64,000 nt of DNA from an uncultured Alteromonadaceae bacterium (GTDB lineage: Bacteria > Pseudomonadota > Gammaproteobacteria > Enterobacterales > Alteromonadaceae). The translations under genes and the position numbers were made by a program. The notes under the pieces are model-generated. The model made no database searches and was not told the origin of the DNA. It saw only the letters and a program-made list of their open reading frames with translations. The stretch covers positions 124,001 through 188,000 of the forward strand of contig CANLWS010000010.1 in assembly GCA_947494925.1 (NCBI GenBank), given 5' to 3'. Positions 55,676 through 64,000 of this stretch are shown here, one piece after another (the stretch's first letter is position 1; each line of letters starts with the position of its first letter).

Positions 55676-56116
55676 ATGGATTGGATTATTGGCCTTCTTT
55701 TGCTAATTGCAGGTGGTGTAATTGGCTTTTTTGTAGCGAAGTTTGTTTTTAATGACAGCCGCGAAGAGCAATCGGGCAAGTCAAACGAACAAACTGTTAA
55801 GCAAATCATGGCACAACAGGCGAACACACACATCAATGAAACAAGACAAGTGCTTGATTCATTAGAAGCTCAGTGTGACAACCTGCGTGAGCAACTCAAT
55901 GCTTACGAAGGATTACTCGAGGTGAATACCCAAAGTGAAGACGGCAACAAGCTGAATTATTTTGGTGAACACGCAACCGTTTATATTCGTAACACGCAGA
56001 ATGCATCGAAAACTAAACGAGAGCCAAGTGAATTCCAACCTCGGGATTTTTCCAGCGGTAGTTCAGGACTGTTCGACGGCTCAAAAAATCAGCAAGTCGT
56101 CGATGGTAAGCAATAA
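55676..56116 (+). CDS. zapG: ZapG (YhcB, DUF1043) membrane protein
   Basis: The 146-residue protein has an N-terminal membrane span (about 4-24) followed by a coiled-coil region (about 35-85) and a disordered polar C-terminus, as in YhcB/ZapG, which links division and envelope growth. The DUF1043 features IAGGVIGFFVAKFVF and the leucine-rich coil are visible. It sits between zapE and degQ as in E. coli. Confidence 0.9.
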   Translation: MDWIIGLLLLIAGGVIGFFVAKFVFNDSREEQSGKSNEQTVKQIMAQQANTHINETRQVLDSLEAQCDNLREQLNAYEGLLEVNTQSEDGNKLNYFGEHATVYIRNTQNASKTKREPSEFQPRDFSSGSSGLFDGSKNQQVVDGKQ

Positions 56117-56118
56117 TT

Positions 56119-56151
56119 TCTGAACTTCATGGTTTAATTCAGGTCCTTATG
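56119..56151 (+). promoter_or_regulatory. Possible sigma-E-like promoter of degQ
   Basis: GAACTT at 56123-56128, followed after 16 bases by TCCTTA, is a fair -35 but poor -10 match to the RpoE pattern. It lies about 100 bp before degQ, a plausible place for periplasmic stress control. Weak. Confidence 0.3.
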
Positions 56152-56248
56152 CAAGTTGTATCAATTCCCTGCCAAATCACTTAGTTGATTGAAAAGGCAA
56201 AGCAAGTTGGTATTGAGTAAAGTGGACAAAACTGGAGATTTTCTCACG

Positions 56249-57607
56249 ATGAATAAAGTAGTTAGTCGTTTCTTTTTGGGTTCCAGTCTGGTGATTGGGA
56301 GCTTTATGCTGGCACTGTCTGCAAGCGCAGCCTTACCGTTTTTTTCAGACGATGAGGTGCCTTCACTGGCCCCAATGCTGGAAAAAACAACCCCCGCAAT
56401 TGTCAGTATTTCTGTAGAAGGTACACAGGTTTCTACCCAGCGTATTCCGGAAATGTTCCGACATTTCTTTGGGGGACCAAATGAACAAGTACAAGAACGC
56501 CCTTTCCGTGGTTTGGGTTCTGGTGTCATTATTGATGCTAAAAAAGGCTACGTAGTCACCAATAATCATGTGGTGGACAATGCCGATGAGATTCTGGTCA
56601 AACTCACTGATGGCCGTGAATTCAAAGCTAAAAAGCTAGGTGCCGACGAGCAAAGCGATATTGCTTTGCTGAAAATCGACCCAGAGAACCTAAATGCTGT
56701 AGAGCTTGCCAATTCTGATGAACTCAGAGTGGGTGACTTTGTTGTAGCCATCGGAAATCCTTTCGGATTAAGTCAAACCGTTACCTCAGGCATAGTCAGT
56801 GCCTTGGGGCGTAGTGGTTTGAATATTGGTGGCTATGAAGATTTCATTCAAACTGACGCAGCAATTAACCGAGGGAACTCTGGTGGCGCCTTAGTCAATC
56901 TAAAAGGTGAACTGGTGGGGATCAACACCGCCATATTTGGCCCGAACGGCGGAAATGTCGGTATTGGATTCGCTATCCCTAGCAACATGATGAAAAACCT
57001 GGTGGATCAAATTATTGAATTTGGTGAGGTGCGTCGTGGACTTCTTGGCATACTTGGTCAGGATGTGGATGCTGGTTTGTCTGAAGCGATGAATCTGGAT
57101 GTGAACAAAGGAGCATTTGTCAGCGAGGTTAACCCGGAATCAGCAGCAGACAAAGGTGGCATCGAAGCAGGAGACATTATTACCCGCGTAAACGGTAACG
57201 CCATCAGCAGCTTTCAGGAATTACGTGCCAAAATTGGCAGTATGGGTGCAGGTGCGAAAGTCGAGCTAACTCTTCTTCGCAAAGGCAAGTCGCGCAAAGT
57301 TGAAGTGACATTGGGTGACGCCTCGGCAAACGTTGTAGAAGCTAAAGAACTTCACCCTGCACTTGAGGGCGCAACTTTGGTAAATGGTGCGACAGAGCGT
57401 GGTAACAATGGAGTGGAAATTACCGAGCTTGAAGCACGCTCACCAGCTGCCAGAATTGGCTTACAGGAAGGCGATATCATAGTTGGCGTCAATCGTAATC
57501 GTGTAAATACTGTGAACGAACTTGGCAACCTTCTCGACGACGCTTCTGGTGTCATTGCGTTAAACGTTCAACGTGGCAGTTCGTCCCTGTATCTCGTTAT
57601 CCGTTAA
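56249..57607 (+). CDS. degQ: Periplasmic serine protease DegQ/DegP (Do family)
   Basis: The 452-residue precursor begins at ATG 56249 behind GGAG, with a signal peptide (about 1-28). The catalytic triad is His107 (NNHVV), Asp137 (SDIAL) and Ser211 (GNSGG). Two PDZ domains follow (about 255-345 and 365-450). It lacks the long Q-linker typical of DegP, and its position next to degS favours DegQ. It degrades or refolds misfolded envelope proteins. Confidence 0.94.
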   Translation: MNKVVSRFFLGSSLVIGSFMLALSASAALPFFSDDEVPSLAPMLEKTTPAIVSISVEGTQVSTQRIPEMFRHFFGGPNEQVQERPFRGLGSGVIIDAKKGYVVTNNHVVDNADEILVKLTDGREFKAKKLGADEQSDIALLKIDPENLNAVELANSDELRVGDFVVAIGNPFGLSQTVTSGIVSALGRSGLNIGGYEDFIQTDAAINRGNSGGALVNLKGELVGINTAIFGPNGGNVGIGFAIPSNMMKNLVDQIIEFGEVRRGLLGILGQDVDAGLSEAMNLDVNKGAFVSEVNPESAADKGGIEAGDIITRVNGNAISSFQELRAKIGSMGAGAKVELTLLRKGKSRKVEVTLGDASANVVEAKELHPALEGATLVNGATERGNNGVEITELEARSPAARIGLQEGDIIVGVNRNRVNTVNELGNLLDDASGVIALNVQRGSSSLYLVIR

Positions 57608-57627
57608 GTATTTGTCGGCATTTCAAT

Positions 57628-57650
57628 AGCAGCCCAACATTCGGGCTGCT
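57628..57650 (+). terminator. Hairpin between degQ and degS
   Basis: AGCAGCCC and GGGCTGCT form an 8-bp stem with a 7-base loop, followed by a T-rich but interrupted stretch. It may terminate degQ or attenuate read-through to degS. Confidence 0.55.
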
Positions 57651-57712
57651 ATCTTCTCGTTAATTTCAGTGTTATTCTTGTTAGCCATTCATTTATAACG
57701 CAATTCTTTACT

Positions 57713-58822
57713 GTGAAAGTACGATCCTGGCTAACATTCCTTTTTAAATCTGTCGCTTTGGGGCTTATTGTCTCCTTGTTGATTTTGGTACTAGTTCCTG
57801 ACTTGAGAACAGGTTCCGGATCCCTTGCTGAACTCTTTCGCCCCGCAGACAAGGTGCCTGAAAAACTAAGTTATTATCGGGCAATTAGTGAGGCCGCACC
57901 GGCAGTCGTCAACATTTACAGTACAAGTATCGATATTCGCAGCAGCTTAGTCCGACGTCAGCAAGTTAATCGCACCAGCCTGGGTTCCGGTGTGATTATG
58001 ACTGATAACGGATATATCCTTACCTGTTATCATGTCATTCAAAATGCGGTGGAACAGCAACTTGAGAGCATTGACGTTGGGTTGCATGATGGTCGTCAGG
58101 TTTCTGCTGAGGTAGTTGGTTTTGATACGGTTACCGACCTGGCAGTACTTAAAATTTCATTGGAAAATCTGGCAGTCATTCCGCAAATGGAAGATCCGGG
58201 TACACGTGTTGGCGATGTGGTTTTAGCCATAGGCAATCCGCTTAACCTGGGGCAGACCATTACTCAGGGTATTGTCAGTCGCACCGGTAGAAACTATGTT
58301 GGACCCACAGTTTCGGCGTACTCAGTGGACTTTATTCAGACTGATGCTGTACTAAATCAAGGAAATTCCGGTGGTGCTTTGGTAGACAGCAATGGCTACC
58401 TTGTGGGGATCAATAATGCCAGCTTTAAATCATTGGATGGTCGCAGGCAGGTGCGAAACGTGGACGGCGTATTTTTCTCCGTTCCATATAAACTCGCCAG
58501 ACGCATTATGAACGATATTATCAGCACAGGCAGAGCAGCACATGGGCAACTTGGCTTTACTGGCAGGCAACGTGCTCAAGGCCCTGGGATTCAAGTTGAT
58601 AATGTAGTGCCGGGTGGTGCTGCAGATCTTGCTGGACTTCAAGAGGGTGACGTTGTTGCGTCGATAAACGGTATCAGTGCTGAAAATGTAACTCTCGCAT
58701 TAGATATTGTCGCAAATAGCTCTCCGGGCGATGTACTCACATTGTCAGTTGAACGGGATGAGCAGCGAATTACTATCCCGATAACAGTAGCGGAGCTCGG
58801 GCCAATCAATACCAACAGATAA
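57713..58822 (+). CDS. degS: Outer-membrane stress sensor protease DegS
   Basis: DegS cleaves RseA on sensing unassembled porins, releasing sigma-E. The 369-residue protein has an N-terminal membrane anchor (about 6-28) with no cleavage site, a trypsin-like domain with His107, Asp142 and Ser219 (GNSGG), and a single PDZ domain (about 270-360), the diagnostic architecture. The start codon is GTG (57713-57715). It is consistent with the sigma-E-like promoter found before lptD. Confidence 0.94.
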   Translation: MKVRSWLTFLFKSVALGLIVSLLILVLVPDLRTGSGSLAELFRPADKVPEKLSYYRAISEAAPAVVNIYSTSIDIRSSLVRRQQVNRTSLGSGVIMTDNGYILTCYHVIQNAVEQQLESIDVGLHDGRQVSAEVVGFDTVTDLAVLKISLENLAVIPQMEDPGTRVGDVVLAIGNPLNLGQTITQGIVSRTGRNYVGPTVSAYSVDFIQTDAVLNQGNSGGALVDSNGYLVGINNASFKSLDGRRQVRNVDGVFFSVPYKLARRIMNDIISTGRAAHGQLGFTGRQRAQGPGIQVDNVVPGGAADLAGLQEGDVVASINGISAENVTLALDIVANSSPGDVLTLSVERDEQRITIPITVAELGPINTNR

Positions 58823-58829
58823 TGAGAAT

Positions 58830-58862
58830 CAGGGCCAGCCTCGTATACCGAGGCCCTTAAAA
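58830..58862. terminator. Hairpin between convergent degS and murA
   Basis: CCTCG and CGAGG around a 5-base centre form a short stem extended by GGGCC/GGCCC with a bulge, and an A/T-rich flank lies on the murA side. It fits a bidirectional terminator for the two convergent genes. Confidence 0.4.
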
Positions 58863-58863
58863 A

Positions 58864-60126
<1,263 letters not shown>

Positions 60127-60138
60127 TTATCTTCAGGT

Positions 60139-60396
60139 TTATTGGGGAAGGTTAAATTTACTTTCTCTTTGCCACTCTTTTTCGGAGAATGTTTTAATCG
60201 ATAAAGCATGCATGCTTCCATCGGCTATTTTGTCTGACAAAGGGGCATAAATCATTTGTTGCTTTTTGACGCGGCTCATTCCATCAAACTTGTCGCTCAC
60301 TGCAATAATCTGAAAATGAGAGCCATCACTTTTGACATGCACTTCAGCTAAATCTAATTCAGATTTAAGAAGTGTTTCTATTTCTTGATTGTCCAT
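60139..60396 (-). CDS. ibaG: BolA-family protein IbaG
   Basis: The 85-residue BolA domain contains DGSHFQIIAVSDKFDGMSRVKKQQMIYAP, with a conserved histidine in IxDGSMHAL. IbaG forms [2Fe-2S]-bridged heterodimers with monothiol glutaredoxin and is linked to acid tolerance and cell-envelope homeostasis. It lies between mlaB and murA as in E. coli. Confidence 0.94.
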   Translation of the reverse strand: MDNQEIETLLKSELDLAEVHVKSDGSHFQIIAVSDKFDGMSRVKKQQMIYAPLSDKIADGSMHALSIKTFSEKEWQRESKFNLPQ

Positions 60397-60423
60397 ATGA
60401 ATGCTTAATTGGTTAGAATATCG

Positions 60424-60735
60424 CTATTCTAACGGTAAAAGACTGTGTACGTCGCTGATTTTTGCCAGTTTCAGTAAGGAATCTGTGCAATTGTGCAGGG
60501 ATATACTCTGACCTTGCTTTTTCTGTTCGGCGATCATGTTAACTAACCAGGCAAGTCCGGCAGTATCTATATGACTAACATCGGCTAAATTCAGTTTAAT
60601 AGTCTGGTGATTTTTTGCTGCCGCACTAAAATCTTTGGCAAGGTGTGGCCAGGCACCTACAACAGTATTTCTGTTCAGTTGCCCGGAGAGAGCAAAACCA
60701 CTTTGCTGTTCTTTACTGATTACCAGTTCAGCCAT
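60424..60735 (-). CDS. mlaB: Phospholipid transport STAS protein MlaB
   Basis: MlaB is the cytoplasmic STAS subunit that stabilises the MlaFE transporter. The 103-residue protein has the STAS phosphorylation-loop motif ADVSHIDTAGLAWLVNM with the conserved serine/threonine and aspartate. It starts directly after the mlaC stop without a gap. Confidence 0.92.
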   Translation of the reverse strand: MAELVISKEQQSGFALSGQLNRNTVVGAWPHLAKDFSAAAKNHQTIKLNLADVSHIDTAGLAWLVNMIAEQKKQGQSISLHNCTDSLLKLAKISDVHSLLPLE

Positions 60736-61392
60736 CTAGCTGGCCTCACTTCGATCTTCTATTTTTATGGGCTGCTCAATTTTCTCTTTCATCAGGTCAA
60801 TTACTACCTGCACGCCTTGTTGGCGCAAAATTCCTTCAAACTCACTTTGTTTACTGGACAACATGCTTATTCCTTCGGCAATCATATCGTACGCTTTCCA
60901 TTCGTTGGTCTTTTTGTTTCGTCTGACTTTAAATGCAATATTAATGTCAGGGCGTCCGTCTTCTTTCACCACGGCACGCACCGTCACAGTTTTTTTGTTT
61001 TCAAAGTTGGTTTCAGGCTGAAATTCAACTTTCTGATCATCGTAATATCCCATTGCCAATGCATAGGTGGTGATCAGATATTCGCGAAACACCTTAACAA
61101 ACTCGACCTTCTCTGCATTACTGGCTTTTTTGAAGTGTTTACCCAAAACCATAAATGCCGAGAAGCGATAGTCCACGTGAGGCAACAATTCCTGCTCCAT
61201 AATATCTCTGAGTACTTCAGGGTTTTGTTTAATATTCGGTTGTTCTTGTCTAATTCGATCAAAAGTTGCGCTCGCAACGTCTTGAACCAATTTATATGGG
61301 TTCTGCTTCTCCTGCGCTGTCCCGGCAAAACTAATCACCAACATAGACGCGGCTGCAACAACTGTTACCCAACGCTTAATCATCTTTCCCAC
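60736..61392 (-). CDS. mlaC: Periplasmic phospholipid carrier MlaC
   Basis: MlaC shuttles phospholipids between the outer-membrane MlaA complex and the inner-membrane MlaFEDB complex. The 218-residue precursor has a signal peptide (about 1-26, ending GTA). The MlaC fold is recognised from NPYKLVQDVASATFDRIRQEQ, LPHVDYRFSAFMVLG and the C-terminal LRQQGVQVVIDLM helix. No lipobox. Confidence 0.94.
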   Translation of the reverse strand: MGKMIKRWVTVVAAASMLVISFAGTAQEKQNPYKLVQDVASATFDRIRQEQPNIKQNPEVLRDIMEQELLPHVDYRFSAFMVLGKHFKKASNAEKVEFVKVFREYLITTYALAMGYYDDQKVEFQPETNFENKKTVTVRAVVKEDGRPDINIAFKVRRNKKTNEWKAYDMIAEGISMLSSKQSEFEGILRQQGVQVVIDLMKEKIEQPIKIEDRSEAS

Positions 61393-61409
61393 CTTTACTT
61401 TCGGCTAGC

Positions 61410-61877
61410 TTACTCAGAGCCCCTGCTGAACAGGAACTGACCGATCAAATCTTCCAACACCAACGCTGATTTCGTATCTTCGATAAAATCACCGTCGGAC
61501 AAATTCTCTATATCATCAATGGCAAAACCAGGTTGAAATCCAATATATTGCTCGCCCAGTAATCCAGAGGTCAGAATTGACACTGAACTGGTTTCCGGGA
61601 ATTGAGCATAACTCTTGGAAATACTCAGAGTAACAACTGGAGTGAAATCTTCGTCATCCAGTTTAATCCCTTCGACCCGCCCTATGGTGACCCCACCGAC
61701 TTTAACTGAAGAACGTACTTTCAATCCGCCAATATTATCAAATTTAGCGTACAGCGTGTAGGTCTCACCATTCCCACTCGCCCCTTGTCCTGCCACTTTC
61801 AACGCAAGCATCAAGGTCGCCGCGATAGCCAAAGCGACGAAAAAGCCGACCATTATTTCAATTTTCCTTGTTGTCAT
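61410..61877 (-). CDS. mlaD: MCE-domain protein MlaD
   Basis: MlaD forms a hexameric ring bound to MlaFE. The 155-residue protein has an N-terminal membrane anchor (about 7-27) and one MCE domain (about 38-118) with YTLYAKFDNIGGLKVRSSVKVGGVTIGRV and SGLLGEQYIGF. Length and single MCE domain are as in E. coli MlaD. Confidence 0.95.
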   Translation of the reverse strand: MTTRKIEIMVGFFVALAIAATLMLALKVAGQGASGNGETYTLYAKFDNIGGLKVRSSVKVGGVTIGRVEGIKLDDEDFTPVVTLSISKSYAQFPETSSVSILTSGLLGEQYIGFQPGFAIDDIENLSDGDFIEDTKSALVLEDLIGQFLFSRGSE

Positions 61878-61889
61878 GACAACCCTCTA

Positions 61890-62666
61890 TTAAATACCAA
61901 ACATTAAAGCGGTTAAAACGAAATCCAATCCCAGCACCGCCAAAGAAGAATAAACAACGGTTTGCGTCGTCGCCAGACTAATACCTTCAGACGTTGGCAC
62001 TGCATCATACCCTTTGAATATTGCTATCCAGGTACAAACAAATGCAAAAACAATGCTTTTAATGACACCGTTTAGCACGTCTTCGTTCCACTCAACTGTC
62101 GATTGCATGATTGACCAGTAACTGCCCGCATCTACGCCTAACCAGTCAACACCCACAAGATGTCCACCTAAAATTCCCACTGCACTGAATATTAAGGCGA
62201 GCAATGGCATGGAAATCATCCCTGCCCAGAGCCTTGGTGCGACAATTCGTCGCAAAGGATCGACAGCCATCATTTCCAAGCTACTTAATTGTTCGGTTGC
62301 TTTCATCAAGCCAATTTCAGCGGTCAATGCTGAGCCAGCCCGCCCCGCAAACAATAATGCCGTAACAACAGGGCCAAGTTCTCTCAGTAATGACAATGCC
62401 ACCATTGGTCCCAAGCTGCCCTCAGCTCCATAATCGACCAAAATGGTATAGCCTTGCAATGCCATAACCATGCCAATGAATAAGCCAGACACAATTATTA
62501 TCGATAGAGATTGAACACCTACCACATAAATCTGTTTGATCGTCAGCGGAATATGTTTGAGCGGTCGAGGTTTCGCCACAACTGCACCTAAGAGTACAAA
62601 AGTGGCGCGTCCGAAGGCGCTCAATTTGTCTAAAGTACCAGCCCCAAGTCTGGCAAACCATTCCAT
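61890..62666 (-). CDS. mlaE: Phospholipid ABC permease MlaE
   Basis: The 258-residue permease has five to six hydrophobic helices and the family motif [26 protein letters not shown] near residue 90, followed by [25 protein letters not shown]. MlaE forms the dimeric membrane core for phospholipid transport between the inner and outer membranes. Confidence 0.96.
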   Translation of the reverse strand: MEWFARLGAGTLDKLSAFGRATFVLLGAVVAKPRPLKHIPLTIKQIYVVGVQSLSIIIVSGLFIGMVMALQGYTILVDYGAEGSLGPMVALSLLRELGPVVTALLFAGRAGSALTAEIGLMKATEQLSSLEMMAVDPLRRIVAPRLWAGMISMPLLALIFSAVGILGGHLVGVDWLGVDAGSYWSIMQSTVEWNEDVLNGVIKSIVFAFVCTWIAIFKGYDAVPTSEGISLATTQTVVYSSLAVLGLDFVLTALMFGI

Positions 62667-62669
62667 GTT

Positions 62670-63464
62670 CTAAGCCCCCAATAATTCATGTTCGATGGAT
62701 TGTGCCGGAAAATGAAAGGGCACAGGACCATCGGCTTCACCGCGCAAAAACTGCTGTACGAGCGGGGAATCACTTTGTTTTATTTGTTCAGGCGTACCTG
62801 AACCGATAATTTTTTGTTCTGCCAATATGTAAATGTAATCTGCGATTGTGAGCACTTCCGTCACATCATGGGTTACGACAACGCTGGTTAAATTTAGTGC
62901 GTCGTTCAATTCTTTAATTAACTTTACCAGTACGCCCATCGATATAGGATCCTGCCCTGCGAAAGGCTCATCATAAAGAATCAACTCTGGATCCAAAGCA
63001 ATAGACCGGGCAAGTGCCGCTCTTCTTGCCATCCCGCCGGATAATTCACTTGGCATAAGGTCAGCTGCTCCGCGCAATCCCACGGCCTGCAACTTCATCA
63101 ACACCATGATACGGATAATCTTTTCTGATAAACGGGTGTGCTCACGAAGTGGAAACGCAATATTGTCGAATACCGTCATATCAGTAAAAAGCGCACCACT
63201 TTGGAAAAGCATACTCATCTGGCGCCTTACAGTGAATAGCCGGTTTCGTGTCATTCCTGGTATGGATTCACCTCTAAACCTTATGTCACCTGATTCAGGA
63301 CGCAATTGACCACCAATCAACTTCAGCAGTGTCGTTTTGCCTATTCCACTAGGCCCCATAATTGCTGTTGTCTTCCCTTTGGCGATTTGCAAGGAGATAT
63401 TGTCATAAATAACCCGTTGGCCGCGTTTGAAAGTCATACTTTCTATTTCTATCAAATTTTCCAT
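62670..63464 (-). CDS. mlaF: Phospholipid ABC ATPase MlaF
   Basis: The 264-residue ATPase has Walker A (GPSGIGKTTLL) near residue 37, the signature LSGGMARRAALARS near 140 and Walker B (LILYDEPFAGQDP) near 160, with the H-loop in VVVTHD. It heads the mlaFEDCB-ibaG-murA operon, transcribed from the intergenic region shared with the divergent yrbG. Confidence 0.96.
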   Translation of the reverse strand: MENLIEIESMTFKRGQRVIYDNISLQIAKGKTTAIMGPSGIGKTTLLKLIGGQLRPESGDIRFRGESIPGMTRNRLFTVRRQMSMLFQSGALFTDMTVFDNIAFPLREHTRLSEKIIRIMVLMKLQAVGLRGAADLMPSELSGGMARRAALARSIALDPELILYDEPFAGQDPISMGVLVKLIKELNDALNLTSVVVTHDVTEVLTIADYIYILAEQKIIGSGTPEQIKQSDSPLVQQFLRGEADGPVPFHFPAQSIEHELLGA

Positions 63465-63913
63465 ATTTACTCCGCGTATGACTTTCTTTTGAAACCGATG
63501 CTCCTTTCCGAGAGCGACCTATTTGTGTCCATTTTAAGACTTTTCAAGGGCACAGGACAAAATCAATAAGTAACAAGATATAATCTAGCTTACACACAAT
63601 TACATTTTTAAGTCTTGTACTCTTATTACAAGGCCTCAGTTCACTTTTTTAAAAGCTCTTATGGACACTTACTGCTAAAGGTATTTTCAATGTATTTTTC
63701 ATCCATCTCATTCAAGAGCATGTCATTTGATCTTTTATTGCATAATATACTGGCGAGCGGATAAGGCTTGCTCTAACTTTTAGCAAAATAAATCGCAAAA
63801 ATTAGCGGGCACTCATCTTGAAACAACTTATTTTACCCTCATTCAACAAGGTTATATGAAAAACTCTAAGTTTTTGCGACAATTACAACAACTTTACTTT
63901 GTGAAACCTGAAC
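63465..63913. other. Divergent regulatory region between mlaF and yrbG
   Basis: This 449-bp A/T-rich stretch separates mlaF from yrbG and must contain promoters for both. I see no convincing coding frame, RNA gene or strong hairpin. Several -10-like hexamers (TATACT near 63748, ATAATC near 63582) occur, but none has a good -35 partner at standard spacing. Confidence 0.5.
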
Positions 63914-64000
63914 GTGTTAATTGAAGTTTTTATTTTTATTGTAGGATTGGCGTGTTTGAGCTGGAGCGCCGACAGATTTGTTTTTGGCGCATCGGCGCTG
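63914..64000 (+). CDS. yrbG: Sodium/calcium exchanger-like protein YrbG, 5' fragment
   Basis: From GTG 63914 an open frame runs to the window edge: a hydrophobic N-terminus (LIEVFIFIVGLACLSW) followed by SADRFVFGASAL, the start of the first alpha repeat region of K+-dependent Na+/Ca2+ exchanger homologues such as YrbG. In E. coli yrbG is divergent from mlaF, as here. An in-frame stop at 63902 excludes a longer form apart from a CTG at 63908. Confidence 0.8.
   Translation, partial: MLIEVFIFIVGLACLSWSADRFVFGASAL

Noticed and set aside
56119-56151. Strong sigma-E promoter for degQ
   Set aside because: The -35 is good but the -10 is poor; kept only as a low-confidence feature.

Overview
The window looks like a chromosome segment of a marine gammaproteobacterium of the Alteromonadales, probably a Glaciecola/Paraglaciecola/Aliiglaciecola-like genus. 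This rests on gene content and order: recO-pdxJ-acpS-rlmD-relA-mazG, lptD-surA-pdxA-rsmA-apaG-apaH, murA-ibaG-mlaBCDEF next to yrbG, and zapE/zapG/degQ/degS. It also rests on moderate-to-low GC and Q/N/K-rich proteins. The assignment is inferred; no rRNA or tRNA gene was recognised.

Layout. 1-1.9 kb: a serine hydrolase and a duplicated SnoaL-like protein. 2-8.4 kb: a minus-strand block for stringent response, 23S rRNA methylation, CoA transfer to ACP, vitamin B6 and recombination (mazG, relA, rlmD, acpS, pdxJ, recO and a small conserved protein). 8.5-10 kb: a lipoprotein and two membrane proteins. 10-15.5 kb: recJ and dsbC, then about 1.9 kb of accessory DNA (secreted lipase, fused remnants of a LysR gene and its divergent neighbour, a structured 129-bp tandem repeat), then xerD. 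15.5-19 kb: lipoprotein, divergent MsrA, djlA, murU and amgK. 19.2-25.8 kb: the lptD-surA-pdxA-rsmA-apaG-apaH operon behind a sigma-E-like promoter. 25.7-28 kb: a chemotaxis receptor behind an excellent FliA (sigma-28) promoter. 28-36.3 kb: two amino-acid-type binding proteins, lysC, small enzymes and lipoproteins, a DUF819 membrane protein and acnB.

36.4-53.5 kb is more accessory. It holds two PQQ sugar dehydrogenases flanking a membrane protein, a membrane-anchored AraC regulator, a periplasmic RidA protein, two more serine hydrolases, a large Kelch/DUF5060/glycosidase lipoprotein, a 24-bp minisatellite, and a short run of three small orphan genes. At least two of those genes are followed by structures that look like integron attC sites. 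Then come a nucleoside phosphorylase, a VOC protein, a DUF2891 protein and a zinc-ribbon protein, with two copies of a dispersed palindromic repeat. 53.7-64 kb returns to core genome: yebC-family gene, zapE, zapG, degQ, degS, murA, ibaG, mlaBCDEF and the start of yrbG.

Functionally much of the core serves the envelope: LPS export (LptD), outer-membrane protein folding (SurA, DegQ, DegS, DsbC), phospholipid asymmetry (Mla), and peptidoglycan synthesis and recycling (MurA, MurU, AmgK). The most unusual candidates are the integrase-less cassette array at 47.0-48.6 kb, the minisatellite beside it, and the 129-bp repeat downstream of xerD, whose two copies show compensatory base changes.
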